NCBI RefSeq assembly: GCF_019091135.1
Contig: NZ_JAGXJW010000030.1
Coordinates: 1 to 64,000 of the forward strand
Length of the DNA stretch: 64,000 nt
Reading direction: 5' to 3'
From: Cohnella sp. GbtcB17
Lineage (GTDB): Bacteria > Bacillota > Bacilli > Paenibacillales > Paenibacillaceae
Shown: positions 8,735 through 17,160 of the stretch, piece by piece
How the letters are laid out: the number at the start of each line of letters is the position of its first letter
Position numbering within the stretch: position 1 is the stretch's first letter
Made by a program: the position numbers and the translations under genes
Notes under the pieces: model-generated
What the model was told of the DNA's origin: nothing
The model's input: the letters and a program-made list of their open reading frames with translations, nothing else
Databases searched by the model: none

Positions 8735-10226
8735 TTGGAGAACCTACGGGAAAGAGATCGCGATCGGCTTCTTGCCTGTATTTATCGTGTTCATGATATT
8801 CGTTGGCGTACCGGCGCTTCCGCTGCTGCTCGGCGCCGGCCTCGTCGCGGGCCTGCTGTTCATGGCCAAATCGCGCAGCGGCATGGCGTTCGGCGGCGCG
8901 GCACGCAAGGGACCGTCGCGTCCGCCCGCATATTTGACCTTCGAAGATATCGGCGGACAGGAGCAGGCCAAGCGCGAGCTCATCGAGGCGCTCGACTTTC
9001 TCGTTCAGCGCGAGCGGATCGCGAAGCTGGGCATCCGGCCGCTGAAGGGCATCCTGCTGACGGGCCCTCCCGGAACGGGCAAGACGCTGCTTGCCAAGGC
9101 TGCCGCCAAGCATACGAACTCGGCGTTCGTGGCGGCGTCGGGCAGCGAATTCGTCGAGATGTACGTCGGCGTCGGCGCCGGCCGCATCCGCGATATTTTC
9201 CGCCAGGCGCGCTCGCTGGCGGCCAAGCAGAAGCGCGACAGCGCGATCATCTTCATCGACGAGATCGATGCGATCGGCGGCAAGCGCGACGGCAGCCAGA
9301 ACAAGGAGTACGACCAGACGCTTAACCAGCTGTTGACGGAAATGGACGGCATCCAGGGCGACGAGTCGGTCCGCGTGCTGATCATCGCCGCCACCAACCG
9401 CAAGGAGCTGCTGGACAATGCGCTGACACGCCCCGGACGCTTTGACCGACATATTCAGGTCGACATGCCGGACCGGCACGGACGCGAGCATATTCTTCGC
9501 CTGCATGCCAGGAACAAGCCGCTCTCCGAAGAAGTGTCGCTGGCCAAGGTCGCCGAGGAAACATTCGGCTTCTCCGGCGCGCAGCTCGAGAGCGTCATGA
9601 ACGAAGCCGCCATCTACGCCATGCGCGAGGAGAGCGAGACGCTGCGTCCAGCGCATCTGGCGCAGGCGATCGACAAGGTCATGATGGGCGAGCGGATGGA
9701 CCGCGAGACGACGAGCGAGGAACGGGAGCGCGTGGCGCTTCACGAGCTCGGTCACGCCATCGTTGCCGAGAGCGTGCGGCCGGGCAGCGTCGCGCAGGTA
9801 TCGCTCACGCCGCGCGGCCAAGCGCTTGGATATGTACGCCATCATCCGCGCAAGGACAGCTATCTATATACGAAGACGTACCTGGAGGCGCAGATCCAGA
9901 TTGCGCTCGGCGGCGCAGTCGCCGAAGAGCTGCACTACGGCGGCCGCAGCACCGGCTCGCGCGGCGACTTCGATCAGGCGACCAACATCGTCAAGACGCT
10001 GATCGAGTCGGGGATGACGGATCTCGGCATCATTCATCCCGAAGCGCTCACCGCGGAGCAGTGGTCCAAGGAAAACGGCCGCATCCTGGACGCCTTGACG
10101 GACCAGACCCGCAAGCTGCTGTCCGGTCATATGGACACCTTCGCGAAGCTGCTCGACATTTTGATCCGCGAAGAGACGCTGTCAGGCGAGGAGCTCCGCG
10201 CGCACTTGAGCGCCGCAGCCGCCTGA
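8727..10226 (+). CDS. compact FtsH-like ATP-dependent zinc metalloprotease
   Basis: A 499-residue AAA plus M41 peptidase protein. Walker A is GPPGTGKT (residues 113-120), Walker B IIFIDEIDAIG, and the second region of homology ATNRKELLDNALTRPGRFDRH includes the arginine fingers. The protease site HELGH spans residues 339-343, and Asp414 in GDFDQATNIV fits the third zinc ligand. The first 55 residues form one or two hydrophobic helices with almost no loop, so the extracytoplasmic domain of standard FtsH (usually over 600 residues) is missing. The chromosome probably has a normal ftsH elsewhere. It overlaps the preceding membrane gene. The substrate is unknown. Confidence 0.9.
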   Translation: MRNWRTYGKEIAIGFLPVFIVFMIFVGVPALPLLLGAGLVAGLLFMAKSRSGMAFGGAARKGPSRPPAYLTFEDIGGQEQAKRELIEALDFLVQRERIAKLGIRPLKGILLTGPPGTGKTLLAKAAAKHTNSAFVAASGSEFVEMYVGVGAGRIRDIFRQARSLAAKQKRDSAIIFIDEIDAIGGKRDGSQNKEYDQTLNQLLTEMDGIQGDESVRVLIIAATNRKELLDNALTRPGRFDRHIQVDMPDRHGREHILRLHARNKPLSEEVSLAKVAEETFGFSGAQLESVMNEAAIYAMREESETLRPAHLAQAIDKVMMGERMDRETTSEERERVALHELGHAIVAESVRPGSVAQVSLTPRGQALGYVRHHPRKDSYLYTKTYLEAQIQIALGGAVAEELHYGGRSTGSRGDFDQATNIVKTLIESGMTDLGIIHPEALTAEQWSKENGRILDALTDQTRKLLSGHMDTFAKLLDILIREETLSGEELRAHLSAAAA

Positions 10227-10237
10227 CCGATATCGAA

Positions 10238-10287
10238 GAGGCCGTCCCGCTCAGCCGAGCAAGGCTGTGCGGGGCGGCCTCATTTTT
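10238..10287 (+). terminator. rho-independent terminator
   Basis: GAGGCCGTCCCGC (10238-10250) pairs with GCGGGGCGGCCTC (10269-10281), followed by ATTTTTATT. It ends the FtsH-like operon. Confidence 0.88.
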
Positions 10288-10382
10288 ATTGCGCAGCTGC
10301 GGCGTTGCTGCAAAAAGTTGCCTGCATCGCATAGGCACGACAGGAAATGACCGAACCAAATAATTGTGGTAACATAATAATT

Positions 10383-10408
10383 TGAACCGGAAGTCATTTG
10401 TCTTCGTC
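10383..10408 (+). promoter_or_regulatory. ECF-type promoter of the sigma factor operon
   Basis: TGAACC (10383-10388), a 16-base spacer and CGTC (10405-10408) match the TGAAAC-N16-CGTC pattern of Gram-positive ECF sigma factors. It lies directly before the ECF sigma gene, which points to autoregulation. The start site would fall near 10414-10416, leaving a leader of only about 12 bases that still contains the GAGGTGG ribosome site. Confidence 0.68.
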
Positions 10409-10426
10409 CAATAATGAGGTGGTTGT

Positions 10427-10990
10427 TTGCAGAACTCCGACGCCAATTTCGAGTACTTAAAATATATGAGCGATTCCGACGACAAAAAAACGGTGCTCCA
10501 CGAGCTGATGACCGCATACGGCAAAGAGGTGTGGAACTTCGCCTACAGCCTAACGCGGAAGTGGGACGTGGCGGACGACGTGACGCAGGACGTGTTCATC
10601 AAGGTTTTCAAAAATCTGGACACGTTCCGCAGCGACTCGTCCATCCGCACCTGGCTCCTGACGATTACGCGCAATACGGTGATCGATCATCAGCGCTCCG
10701 CATTCATTCGGCGGGTGTCGCTGACGGACTGGAGTCTGGATACGGGCCAGCGGCGCTCCGTCGAGGACGATGTCATCGAACAGTACGCCGTGAACGACCT
10801 GTGGAAGCAAGTGCTGAAGCTGCCGGTCAAATCCCGCGAGGTGCTGATCCTGTACGCGCATCATCAGCTGTCGCTGAAGGAGATTGCGGACGTGCTGGGC
10901 GTGACCGAGGGGACCGTCAAGTCGCGGATGTTTCACGCTCGTCGCAAAATCGCGAAAATGAAGGAGCGCAACGGCCATGGAACCGAATGA
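10427..10990 (+). CDS. ECF (extracytoplasmic function) RNA polymerase sigma factor
   Basis: A 187-residue sigma-70 family member. Region 2 includes DVADDVTQDVFIKVFKNLDTFR and SSIRTWLLTITRNTVIDHQR (the -10 recognition part). Region 4 has LPVKSREVLILYAHHQLSLKEIADVLGVTEGTVKSRMFHARRK, a standard helix-turn-helix for the -35 element. The TTG at 10427 has GAGGTGG 4-5 bases upstream; the next ATG at 10466 has no ribosome site. It overlaps the following membrane protein by 14 bases, the usual sigma/anti-sigma layout. The promoter just upstream has the ECF consensus, so it probably drives its own gene. The stress signal is unknown; SigW/SigV-like envelope stress is possible. Confidence 0.92.
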   Translation: MQNSDANFEYLKYMSDSDDKKTVLHELMTAYGKEVWNFAYSLTRKWDVADDVTQDVFIKVFKNLDTFRSDSSIRTWLLTITRNTVIDHQRSAFIRRVSLTDWSLDTGQRRSVEDDVIEQYAVNDLWKQVLKLPVKSREVLILYAHHQLSLKEIADVLGVTEGTVKSRMFHARRKIAKMKERNGHGTE

Positions 10991-12266
10991 TAAAGACCTC
11001 AAGCAGCAGCTATCGCGCGGCCCGCTCATCAAACACGGTTTTGACGCCCGGCTCGTCGCCCGCATCGAAGAGGCGCTCGAGCGTCCCGAGCGGCGACGCC
11101 ATCCGCTCCTCCGATTCGGCTGGCACGGCGCGGGTCTCGCGGCGATGGCCATGCTGCTCCTGTTCGCAGGCCTGTGGCACTGGTCGTTCGGCTCGGGCGG
11201 ACCCGCCGGCACGATCAATCTGCAGCGGGCCGGACAGACCGCCGGCACGGAGGCGCCTTTGTTCGCCGACGCCGACGCGGAGCTGCATTCCGCGCTGCTG
11301 CTCGGCCTTCGCGAAGACCCGAAGAGCGAAGATGGCAGCGTCGTCAGCAGCTACCGCACGCTTTTTATCGCGCCCGAGGACGGGCAGTTCGAGCTCTCGG
11401 CGCAGGGCGACGGCATCGTCATGCCGTACGGCCAGAACTTCTGGAAGATCGAGGCCATATCGTCCGACCCCGGCAGTGCCGCGCCCGCTCAGAAGCTGAT
11501 CGCCTACCCGGTGACGGGCAAGGACGCGGCCAAGACCGACGTGAACGCGCTTCGCAAAGCGGCCGCCGCGCCGCTGGCCGAGCGGCTGTTGTTCGTCGGC
11601 AACAAATACGTATCGGTGGAGCAAAATCCTTCGGACGCTCCGAACCGCGTCTACCGGTGGGTGAAGGACATGGACCAGCTTGCGAAAGGCGCGCTGCGTA
11701 GGACGTTCGAGCCCGAGTCCGAGCCTCATGTGTCGCTCGAGGAAGCGATGAAGACCGCAGAGGCGACCGAGACGCCGGTGGCGCTAAAGGATGCGCCGGA
11801 GCCTTCCGAACGCACCGAGCAGTGGTCCATCATCCGCCGCACCGGCAGCTGGGTGGCAGCTGCGCCCGACACGTCCGGGCAGCCTTACGCGCCCCTCGCG
11901 AACAAGACGCTTGCGGAGCTGCCGACCCCGCTGCCCGAGTCGATCAACAAGTTCGATACGCTGTATCCGACTTGGTCTCAGGTTCTCGAGATCGAGCCGG
12001 GCGCCAAGGATGCGTTTTCGTCGCCGAACGAGGACATGCTCGTCATCGTCCTGGACGACGAGCTCGTCGTCTACCCGTACCATATGCAGGGCGGAGATCA
12101 GAACCCGCTCCGGATTCCGCTTCAATCGAACGAGTCGCTTATTATGGCTCAATGGGCGAAGGAAGACAAATATCTGGACAGCTGGAAAAAGCAGCTCGCC
12201 ACAGTGCTCGTGGACGACGTGTTTGATCGAAGCGTAAACGACACGTTCGATCGAAGCGTGAAGTAG
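10977..12266 (+). CDS. probable membrane-bound anti-sigma factor
   Basis: A 429-residue protein with a 47-residue cytoplasmic N-terminus, one membrane helix at about 48-67 and a 360-residue outside domain. Position (14-base overlap with the ECF sigma gene) and topology suggest an anti-sigma factor, but the HxxxCxxC zinc motif of classical ones is absent, so the sigma-binding part would be of another class. The outside domain may sense the envelope signal; I recognise no domain in it. The C-terminus carries a 24-base tandem duplication encoding DVFDRSVN then DTFDRSVK. A terminator follows at once. AAGGAGCG precedes the ATG by about 9 bases. Confidence 0.72.
   Translation: MEPNDKDLKQQLSRGPLIKHGFDARLVARIEEALERPERRRHPLLRFGWHGAGLAAMAMLLLFAGLWHWSFGSGGPAGTINLQRAGQTAGTEAPLFADADAELHSALLLGLREDPKSEDGSVVSSYRTLFIAPEDGQFELSAQGDGIVMPYGQNFWKIEAISSDPGSAAPAQKLIAYPVTGKDAAKTDVNALRKAAAAPLAERLLFVGNKYVSVEQNPSDAPNRVYRWVKDMDQLAKGALRRTFEPESEPHVSLEEAMKTAEATETPVALKDAPEPSERTEQWSIIRRTGSWVAAAPDTSGQPYAPLANKTLAELPTPLPESINKFDTLYPTWSQVLEIEPGAKDAFSSPNEDMLVIVLDDELVVYPYHMQGGDQNPLRIPLQSNESLIMAQWAKEDKYLDSWKKQLATVLVDDVFDRSVNDTFDRSVK
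12216..12263 (+). repeat. 24-base tandem duplication at the 3' end of the anti-sigma gene
   Basis: Two adjacent 24-base units (12216-12239 and 12240-12263) encode DVFDRSVN and DTFDRSVK directly before the stop codon. The copies differ mostly at third positions, so the duplication is not very recent and has been kept in frame. Confidence 0.85.
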
Positions 12267-12279
12267 CTCCGCCGTCATG

Positions 12280-12321
12280 ACTGCAATTCGCCGTAAGTTT
12301 GCGAACTGCAGTTATTTTTTT
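12280..12321 (+). terminator. rho-independent terminator
   Basis: ACTGCAATTCGC pairs with GCGAACTGCAGT (one mismatch) and is followed by TATTTTTTT. It separates the sigma operon from hisC. Confidence 0.88.
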
Positions 12322-12330
12322 GCATTAACG

Positions 12331-12358
12331 CTTTACCATATTAACGCGGTGATATAAT
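12331..12358 (+). promoter_or_regulatory. hisC promoter with extended -10
   Basis: A consensus TATAAT at 12353-12358 is preceded by TGA, forming the extended -10 TGaTATAAT. The -35 is poor (CTTTAC at 12331-12336, 16-base spacer), as is common for extended -10 promoters. hisC starts 37 bases later. Confidence 0.62.
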
Positions 12359-12394
12359 ATAAGAATATAAATCGCCAAGGAGCTGATCTTTACT

Positions 12395-13558
12395 ATGGAA
12401 AACCATGACCTGCACTGGAAACAGCAAGCCGTCCCCACAGCAAATGCACGCAAAGAGGCGAGCCCATCCCCTAGGGCCGTGCTGGCAGACATGCAGCCTT
12501 ACGTACCCGGACGCTCGATCGCGGACATCCGGGCGGAATTCGGACTTGAACGGGTCGTCAAGCTGGCATCGAACGAAAATCCGCTCGGCCCGTCCCCGCT
12601 GGCGCTTCAAGCCGTACGCGAGGCGCTGCCCGACATGCACCGGTACCCCGACGATCGTGCCGGGCAGCTTAGAAGCAAGCTGGCCGCGAAGCTGTCGCTC
12701 CAAGCCGGACAGCTCATCGTCGCGAACGGCGCAGACGAGCTCATCACGCTGATCTGCGAGGCTTATCTCGAGCCGGGCGACCGAATCGCGACGTTCGCGC
12801 CGACGTTCAGCGAATACAGCTTCGGCGCGCGGCTCATGAACGCGGAGACGGTCTCGGTTCCGCTTCCAATTTCGTTCGCGCTGCACGCGGACGATCTGCT
12901 GACCGCGGTGGACGACCGCACAAAGCTCGTTTTTGTCTGCTCACCGAACAATCCGACCGGCACGTACTTGCCGAAGACGGAGCTGGAACGTCTCCTTTCC
13001 AGACTGCCGGACGGATGCCTGCTCGTGCTGGACGCCGCCTACTCGCATTTCGCGGACGCGCGGGATTATGCCGACGGATTCGAGCTGCTGCGGGAGGGGG
13101 CGCGGCTCATCGTGCTGCAGACCTTTTCCAAAGCCTACGGACTGGCAGGCATCCGGGCCGGATATGCCGCGGGTCCCGCGGACATCGTCGCTCACCTGCT
13201 TGCCGTCAAGGAGCCGTTTAACGTCAACGCGCTCGCCCAGGTCGCGGCAGCGGCGGCGCTGGACGACGAGGCGCATCTGAAGGCGACGCTGCACACGAAC
13301 GCGGCGGGTCGCGTGCATTTGCGCGAAGGACTTGATCGGCTGGGCGTGCGGTCCGTGACGTCGCAGTCCAACTTTATGCTCGCGCACTTCGGCGATCGAG
13401 CGGCGCTCGTCTACGAAGGACTGCTGCGGCGAGGCGTCATCGTCCGCGGCGGCGCAGGCTGGGGGCTGCCCGATTGGCTGCGCATCTCGGTCGGAACGAC
13501 GGAGGAGATCGACCTGCTTCTCGCCAGCTTGTCCGACGTATTGCGATCGGCGCAGTAG
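12395..13558 (+). CDS. hisC: histidinol-phosphate aminotransferase
   Basis: A 387-residue PLP-dependent class II aminotransferase. It converts imidazole-acetol phosphate and glutamate to histidinol phosphate, and in Bacillales often also acts on aromatic keto acids. Motifs: LASNENPLGPSPLAL, ANGADELITL, SPNNPTGTYL, DAAYSHFAD and FSKAYGLAGIRAGY with the PLP lysine at Lys246. It stands alone here, without other his or aro genes, and has its own promoter. AAGGAG is 12 bases from the ATG, a slightly long spacing. An aromatic aminotransferase role is an alternative that sequence cannot exclude. Confidence 0.9.
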   Translation: MENHDLHWKQQAVPTANARKEASPSPRAVLADMQPYVPGRSIADIRAEFGLERVVKLASNENPLGPSPLALQAVREALPDMHRYPDDRAGQLRSKLAAKLSLQAGQLIVANGADELITLICEAYLEPGDRIATFAPTFSEYSFGARLMNAETVSVPLPISFALHADDLLTAVDDRTKLVFVCSPNNPTGTYLPKTELERLLSRLPDGCLLVLDAAYSHFADARDYADGFELLREGARLIVLQTFSKAYGLAGIRAGYAAGPADIVAHLLAVKEPFNVNALAQVAAAAALDDEAHLKATLHTNAAGRVHLREGLDRLGVRSVTSQSNFMLAHFGDRAALVYEGLLRRGVIVRGGAGWGLPDWLRISVGTTEEIDLLLASLSDVLRSAQ

Positions 13559-13656
13559 ACGCGCGGCAAACGCCAAAATGCGCCGTACGATCGGCTAAAG
13601 CCGTCTTTCCCGCACCATCGATGGCGCCTTCCGCGCTTGTCACATTCCCGACGCAA

Positions 13657-13699
13657 AACCGACGCAAACCATTCCCGGATTCCGCGGGCCGCGTCGGTT
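13657..13699 (+). other. inverted repeat between hisC and the dehydrogenase operon
   Basis: AACCGACGC (13657-13665) pairs perfectly with GCGTCGGTT (13691-13699), with a second small GC-rich hairpin in the loop. Only a short TTTA follows, so it is a weak terminator candidate for hisC. The rest of the 219-base gap (13559-13777) shows nothing else clear. Confidence 0.4.
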
Positions 13700-13777
13700 T
13701 ATGTCGGTGAGCGGGTATGTTAATATGGGAAAGTCAGGTTGGATGCAGAACGTGCAATTGGGGAAGGGGTACGGCGT

Positions 13778-14650
13778 ATGTTTCGGACGATCGGCGTAGT
13801 GGGAGCGGGGACGATGGGCCAGAGCATCGCGGAGATGCTGGCCGGCAAAGGGCTGGACGTGCATATGACCGACAGCTCCGGCGCTCGCCTGAAGCAGGCG
13901 CAGGTCGCGCTCGAGAAAAATCTGGACCGTCAGATCGAGCGCTGGGCCATCACGCAAGCGGAGAAAAAGCTCATATTGAACCGGATTCATGCCGAGCCCT
14001 CGCTGGAGCATCTGGCCGAGTGCGACTTGATCATCGAGACGATCAGCGAAGATCTGGAAAGCAAAAAAACGGTGTTCCAGCAGCTGGACGACATTATACC
14101 CGAGGGACGCGTGCTGGCGAGCAATACGTCGACGCTCAGCCTCACGGAGCTTGCCAGCGTGACTAAGCATCCCGAGCGGGTGATCGGCATGCACTTCGTC
14201 TATCCGGCGTTTCGGATCGACGTCGTGGAGATCGTCCGGGGCTTGCAGACGTCCGACGACACGTTCGAGCGGACGAAGGAATTCATCGAGCGGGATCTGT
14301 CCAAAAAGGGCGTCATGGTGTTCGAGTCTCCCGGCTTCGTGACAACGCGGCTCATCTGCCTGCTCATTAACGAATCGCTGAACGTGCTGCAGGAGGGCGT
14401 AGCTTCGGCCGAGGACATCGATTCGGCGATGCGGATCGGCTACCAGTTTCACTACGGACCGCTCGAGATGGCGGACCGGTTCGGCCTGGACTCGGTATGG
14501 GCGGCGCTCGACCGGATGTTCAGGGACTACGGCGAGCTCAAGTACCGGCCGTCGATCCTGCTGAAGAAGAAGGTTCGCGCCGGACAGCTCGGCGTGAAGA
14601 CGGGGCAAGGCTTCTTCAAGTACACGAAGGACGGTGAGCGCCAGTCATGA
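13778..14650 (+). CDS. 3-hydroxyacyl-CoA dehydrogenase family protein with altered active site
   Basis: A 290-residue protein with an N-terminal NAD-binding fold (GVVGAGTMGQSIAEMLAG) and the C-terminal dehydrogenase domain. SNTSTLSLTELA and the His139/Glu151 pair (in HFVYPAFRIDVVE) correspond to the catalytic His-Glu of HAD. However, the usual HFFNP reads HFVYP, and the PGF(I/V)xNR motif reads PGFVTTR, so two conserved Asn are Tyr and Thr190. Substrate choice may differ from 3-hydroxybutyryl-CoA. GGAAGGGG lies 8 bases before ATG 13778, preferred over upstream TTG codons. The stop overlaps ackA (ATGA), which hints at a link to acyl phosphate or short-chain acid metabolism. Confidence 0.82.
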   Translation: MFRTIGVVGAGTMGQSIAEMLAGKGLDVHMTDSSGARLKQAQVALEKNLDRQIERWAITQAEKKLILNRIHAEPSLEHLAECDLIIETISEDLESKKTVFQQLDDIIPEGRVLASNTSTLSLTELASVTKHPERVIGMHFVYPAFRIDVVEIVRGLQTSDDTFERTKEFIERDLSKKGVMVFESPGFVTTRLICLLINESLNVLQEGVASAEDIDSAMRIGYQFHYGPLEMADRFGLDSVWAALDRMFRDYGELKYRPSILLKKKVRAGQLGVKTGQGFFKYTKDGERQS

Positions 14651-15870
14651 ACGTGTTAGTCATCAACGCGGGGAGCTCCTCGCTGAAGTACCAGCTGTAC
14701 GACATGAGGACGGAAAACGTGCTAGCCAAAGGCCGCGTGGAGCGGATCGGCATGGAGTCGTCGATCCTGACGCACGAGGTCGAGGGACAGCCGGAGGTGC
14801 GCGAGGTGAGCGAGATTCTCGAGCATACGACGGCCGTACGCAAGGTGCTAGACATGCTGACACATCGCCGCTTCGGCGTACTGCGCAACATCGACGAGGT
14901 CGAAGCGGTCGGCCACCGGATCGTTCACGGAGGCGAGACGTTCAGCGAGTCGGTGCTCATCGACGCGAACGTAAAGCTGGAGATTCGCAAGCTGTTCGAC
15001 CTGGCGCCGCTGCACAATCCGGCCCATATGATGGGCATCCTCGCCGTCGAGACGAACCTGCCGAACGTTCCGCAGGCGGTCGTGTTCGACACGGCGTTTC
15101 ACCAGACGATGCCGAAGACCTCGTATTTGTATGCGATTCCGATGGTGCTCTACCGCAAGCACCAGATCCGGCGCTACGGCTTCCACGGCACGTCGCACGA
15201 TTATGTGAGCAAGCGGGCCGCCGAATATTTGGGCAAACCGCTCGAGGGGCTGAAAATCGTCAGCTGCCACATCGGCAACGGCGCGAGCTGCACGGCGATT
15301 ATGGATGGCAAGTCGTTCGATACGAGCATGGGGATGACGCCGCTCGAGGGACTCATGATGGGCACGCGCAGCGGGGATCTGGATCCCGCGATCGTGCCTT
15401 ATGCGATGAACAAGGAGGAGCTGACGCTGTCCGAGGTCAACTCGATGCTGAACAAGCATAGCGGCCTGATCGCGATCTCCGGCATTAGCAGCGACATGCG
15501 CGAGGTCGTGCAGGCGATGAACGAAGGCAGCGAGCCGGCGAAAACGGCGTTCGAGATGTATGTATACCGCATCCGCAAGTATGTCGGCGCCTACGCGGCC
15601 GCGATGAACGGCATCGACGTGCTGCTGTTCACCGCCGGCGTCGGCGAAAATTCGGACGTGCTGCGCAAGGCGGTGTGCGAGGGACTGACCTTCCTCGGCA
15701 TCGAGCTCGACGAAGCGCGCAACGGCATCCGCTCCGGCGAATCCCGGCGCATCTCGACGGACGCCTCGAAGGTCGAGGTGCTCGTCGTTCCGACGAACGA
15801 AGAGCTGCTCATCGCGCGCGACACTTACAGTCTTGTGCGGTCGGCCAAGGAGGCGGCAGCCGATGAATGA
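14647..15870 (+). CDS. ackA: acetate kinase
   Basis: A 407-residue ASKHA-fold kinase that interconverts acetyl phosphate plus ADP and acetate plus ATP. Conserved segments: VINAGSSSLKYQLYD, GHRIVHGGETFSES, VVFDTAFHQTMP, HGTSHDYVSKRAA, SCHIGNGASCTAI and AGVGENS. Length fits acetate kinase better than butyrate kinase (about 355). The ATG overlaps the preceding dehydrogenase stop and its own end overlaps dnaD by 8 bases. No pta gene is present in the window. Confidence 0.95.
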   Translation: MNVLVINAGSSSLKYQLYDMRTENVLAKGRVERIGMESSILTHEVEGQPEVREVSEILEHTTAVRKVLDMLTHRRFGVLRNIDEVEAVGHRIVHGGETFSESVLIDANVKLEIRKLFDLAPLHNPAHMMGILAVETNLPNVPQAVVFDTAFHQTMPKTSYLYAIPMVLYRKHQIRRYGFHGTSHDYVSKRAAEYLGKPLEGLKIVSCHIGNGASCTAIMDGKSFDTSMGMTPLEGLMMGTRSGDLDPAIVPYAMNKEELTLSEVNSMLNKHSGLIAISGISSDMREVVQAMNEGSEPAKTAFEMYVYRIRKYVGAYAAAMNGIDVLLFTAGVGENSDVLRKAVCEGLTFLGIELDEARNGIRSGESRRISTDASKVEVLVVPTNEELLIARDTYSLVRSAKEAAADE

Positions 15871-16591
15871 TGCGGGCGGCACGGCGGCCAGCCTGGCCGA
15901 AGCGTATATGGACGGCGCGGCCAGCATTCCGTACGCGCTGCTGCGCGTCTACCGGATGCTCGGTCTGACCGACACGGATTGCATGCTGCTCATCCAGGTG
16001 CTCGCCTTCAGGCAGCTCGAACAAAACGACTTTCCAACGATGGAGCAGCTGCAGCAGCGGCTCGGAGCATCGGGCACTGTCATCGGCGAATCGCTGCAAA
16101 AGCTCATCCGCCGCGGTCTGATCGCGATCGATGAGGTGAGCGATCCGGCGAGCGGCATCAGGGCGGAGCGGTACAACCTGGGCGGCCTGTTCCAGGCGAT
16201 CGCCCAGCTGGTCGTGTCGGGCGAAGCGCCTGTTCGGGCGGCGGGCGCGCAGGCGCCGTCCGCAGCGCAAGGAGCCGCAGACTTCGCCGGGGCCGGGGAC
16301 CGATACGCGCGGGAGGACGGTCCGGGCGCCGAGACGGTGAGCCTGTTCGCCGTCTTCGAGCGGGAGTTCGGTCGTCCGATCTCGCCGATGGAGGCGGAGA
16401 CGATCGCCGGCTGGCTCGACCAGGACAAGTACGCGGAGGAATTGATTCTGTTCGCGCTCAAGGAATCGGTGTTCGCGGGCAAGCTTTCTTTTCGGTACAT
16501 GGATAGAATATTGCTTGAATGGAGCCGCAATCGAGTCCGCAGCGTAGAGGACGCGAGGGCGCACGCCCAGCGCTTCCGGACCGGACGATAA
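15863..16591 (+). CDS. dnaD: DnaD replication initiation protein
   Basis: A 242-residue primosome protein needed to load the replicative helicase in Firmicutes. The N-terminal winged helix (about residues 20-100) begins with IPYALLRVYRMLGLTDTDCMLLIQ. After a variable linker, the C-terminal DnaD domain starts at LFAVFEREFGRPISPMEAETI and ends with the YxxxIxxxW DNA-binding motif in YMDRILLEW. AAGGAGGCGG precedes ATG 15863, which lies inside the end of ackA. In many Bacillales dnaD sits next to nth; here nth is 17 kb away, so the local order has been rearranged. Confidence 0.92.
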   Translation: MNDAGGTAASLAEAYMDGAASIPYALLRVYRMLGLTDTDCMLLIQVLAFRQLEQNDFPTMEQLQQRLGASGTVIGESLQKLIRRGLIAIDEVSDPASGIRAERYNLGGLFQAIAQLVVSGEAPVRAAGAQAPSAAQGAADFAGAGDRYAREDGPGAETVSLFAVFEREFGRPISPMEAETIAGWLDQDKYAEELILFALKESVFAGKLSFRYMDRILLEWSRNRVRSVEDARAHAQRFRTGR

Positions 16592-16639
16592 ACGAGAAGA
16601 CGGCCGCTTCGGCCAGACGACAAGAAGGAGCATGCGACG

Positions 16640-17023
16640 ATGGAAAAGCCGCTTTATCAAAAATTGTATTACAAAACCGGGAGGGCGCTCGTATACGGGG
16701 CGCCGGAAGGCTTCGACCTTGGCGTCGACGTCGAGACCGAGGCGGAGGGCAGATTCGACTTCGTGCTCGTGTTCGTCAAAAATACCGAAGACGTGCTGAA
16801 GACGCTGCCGAAAATCATTCCGCTGCTGCAGCCGGACGCCGTCTGCTGGATCTCTTACCCGAAGCAGTCGGCCAAGGTACAGACCGATCTGAATCGCGAT
16901 TTGCTGTGGCGGATCATGGAGACTCGAACCGATTACCGCGTCGTCAGCAACGTCGCGATCGACGTCGTCTGGTCGGCGCTCCGCTTCCGTCACGTCAGCA
17001 AGGTGAAGTCAGCAAAGCCCTGA
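16640..17023 (+). CDS. small conserved protein, DUF3052-like
   Basis: A 127-residue soluble protein with no signal or membrane segment. The pattern of a short ALVYGAPEGFDLG opening, FDFVLVFVKNTEDVLKTLPKIIPLLQPDAVCWISYPK, and a closing VVSNVAIDVVWSALRFR resembles the DUF3052 family, whose role is unknown. AAGGAG lies about 10 bases before the ATG. It follows dnaD by 48 bases and is probably co-transcribed with it. The family call is by pattern and should be checked. Confidence 0.68.
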   Translation: MEKPLYQKLYYKTGRALVYGAPEGFDLGVDVETEAEGRFDFVLVFVKNTEDVLKTLPKIIPLLQPDAVCWISYPKQSAKVQTDLNRDLLWRIMETRTDYRVVSNVAIDVVWSALRFRHVSKVKSAKP

Positions 17024-17059
17024 GCCTCATCGACCCGCAACCTCATCGAACCCGACCCG

Positions 17060-17078
17060 AACGGGATTCCGTTTTTTT
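17060..17078 (+). terminator. short rho-independent terminator
   Basis: AACGG pairs with CCGTT around GATT and is followed by TTTTT. The stem is short but GC-rich and well placed after the DUF3052-like gene. Confidence 0.62.
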
Positions 17079-17160
17079 CGGTTAAGTTTTCGGACCGAGC
17101 CGCGTACATATAGGTATAAGCGGCTAGGCCGGCGACAGGAACTGAGAGGAGCGGATCGAT

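Noticed and set aside
14647..15870. Butyrate kinase instead of acetate kinase
   Set aside because: Length of 407 residues and the acetate-kinase motifs fit AckA; butyrate kinases are about 50 residues shorter.
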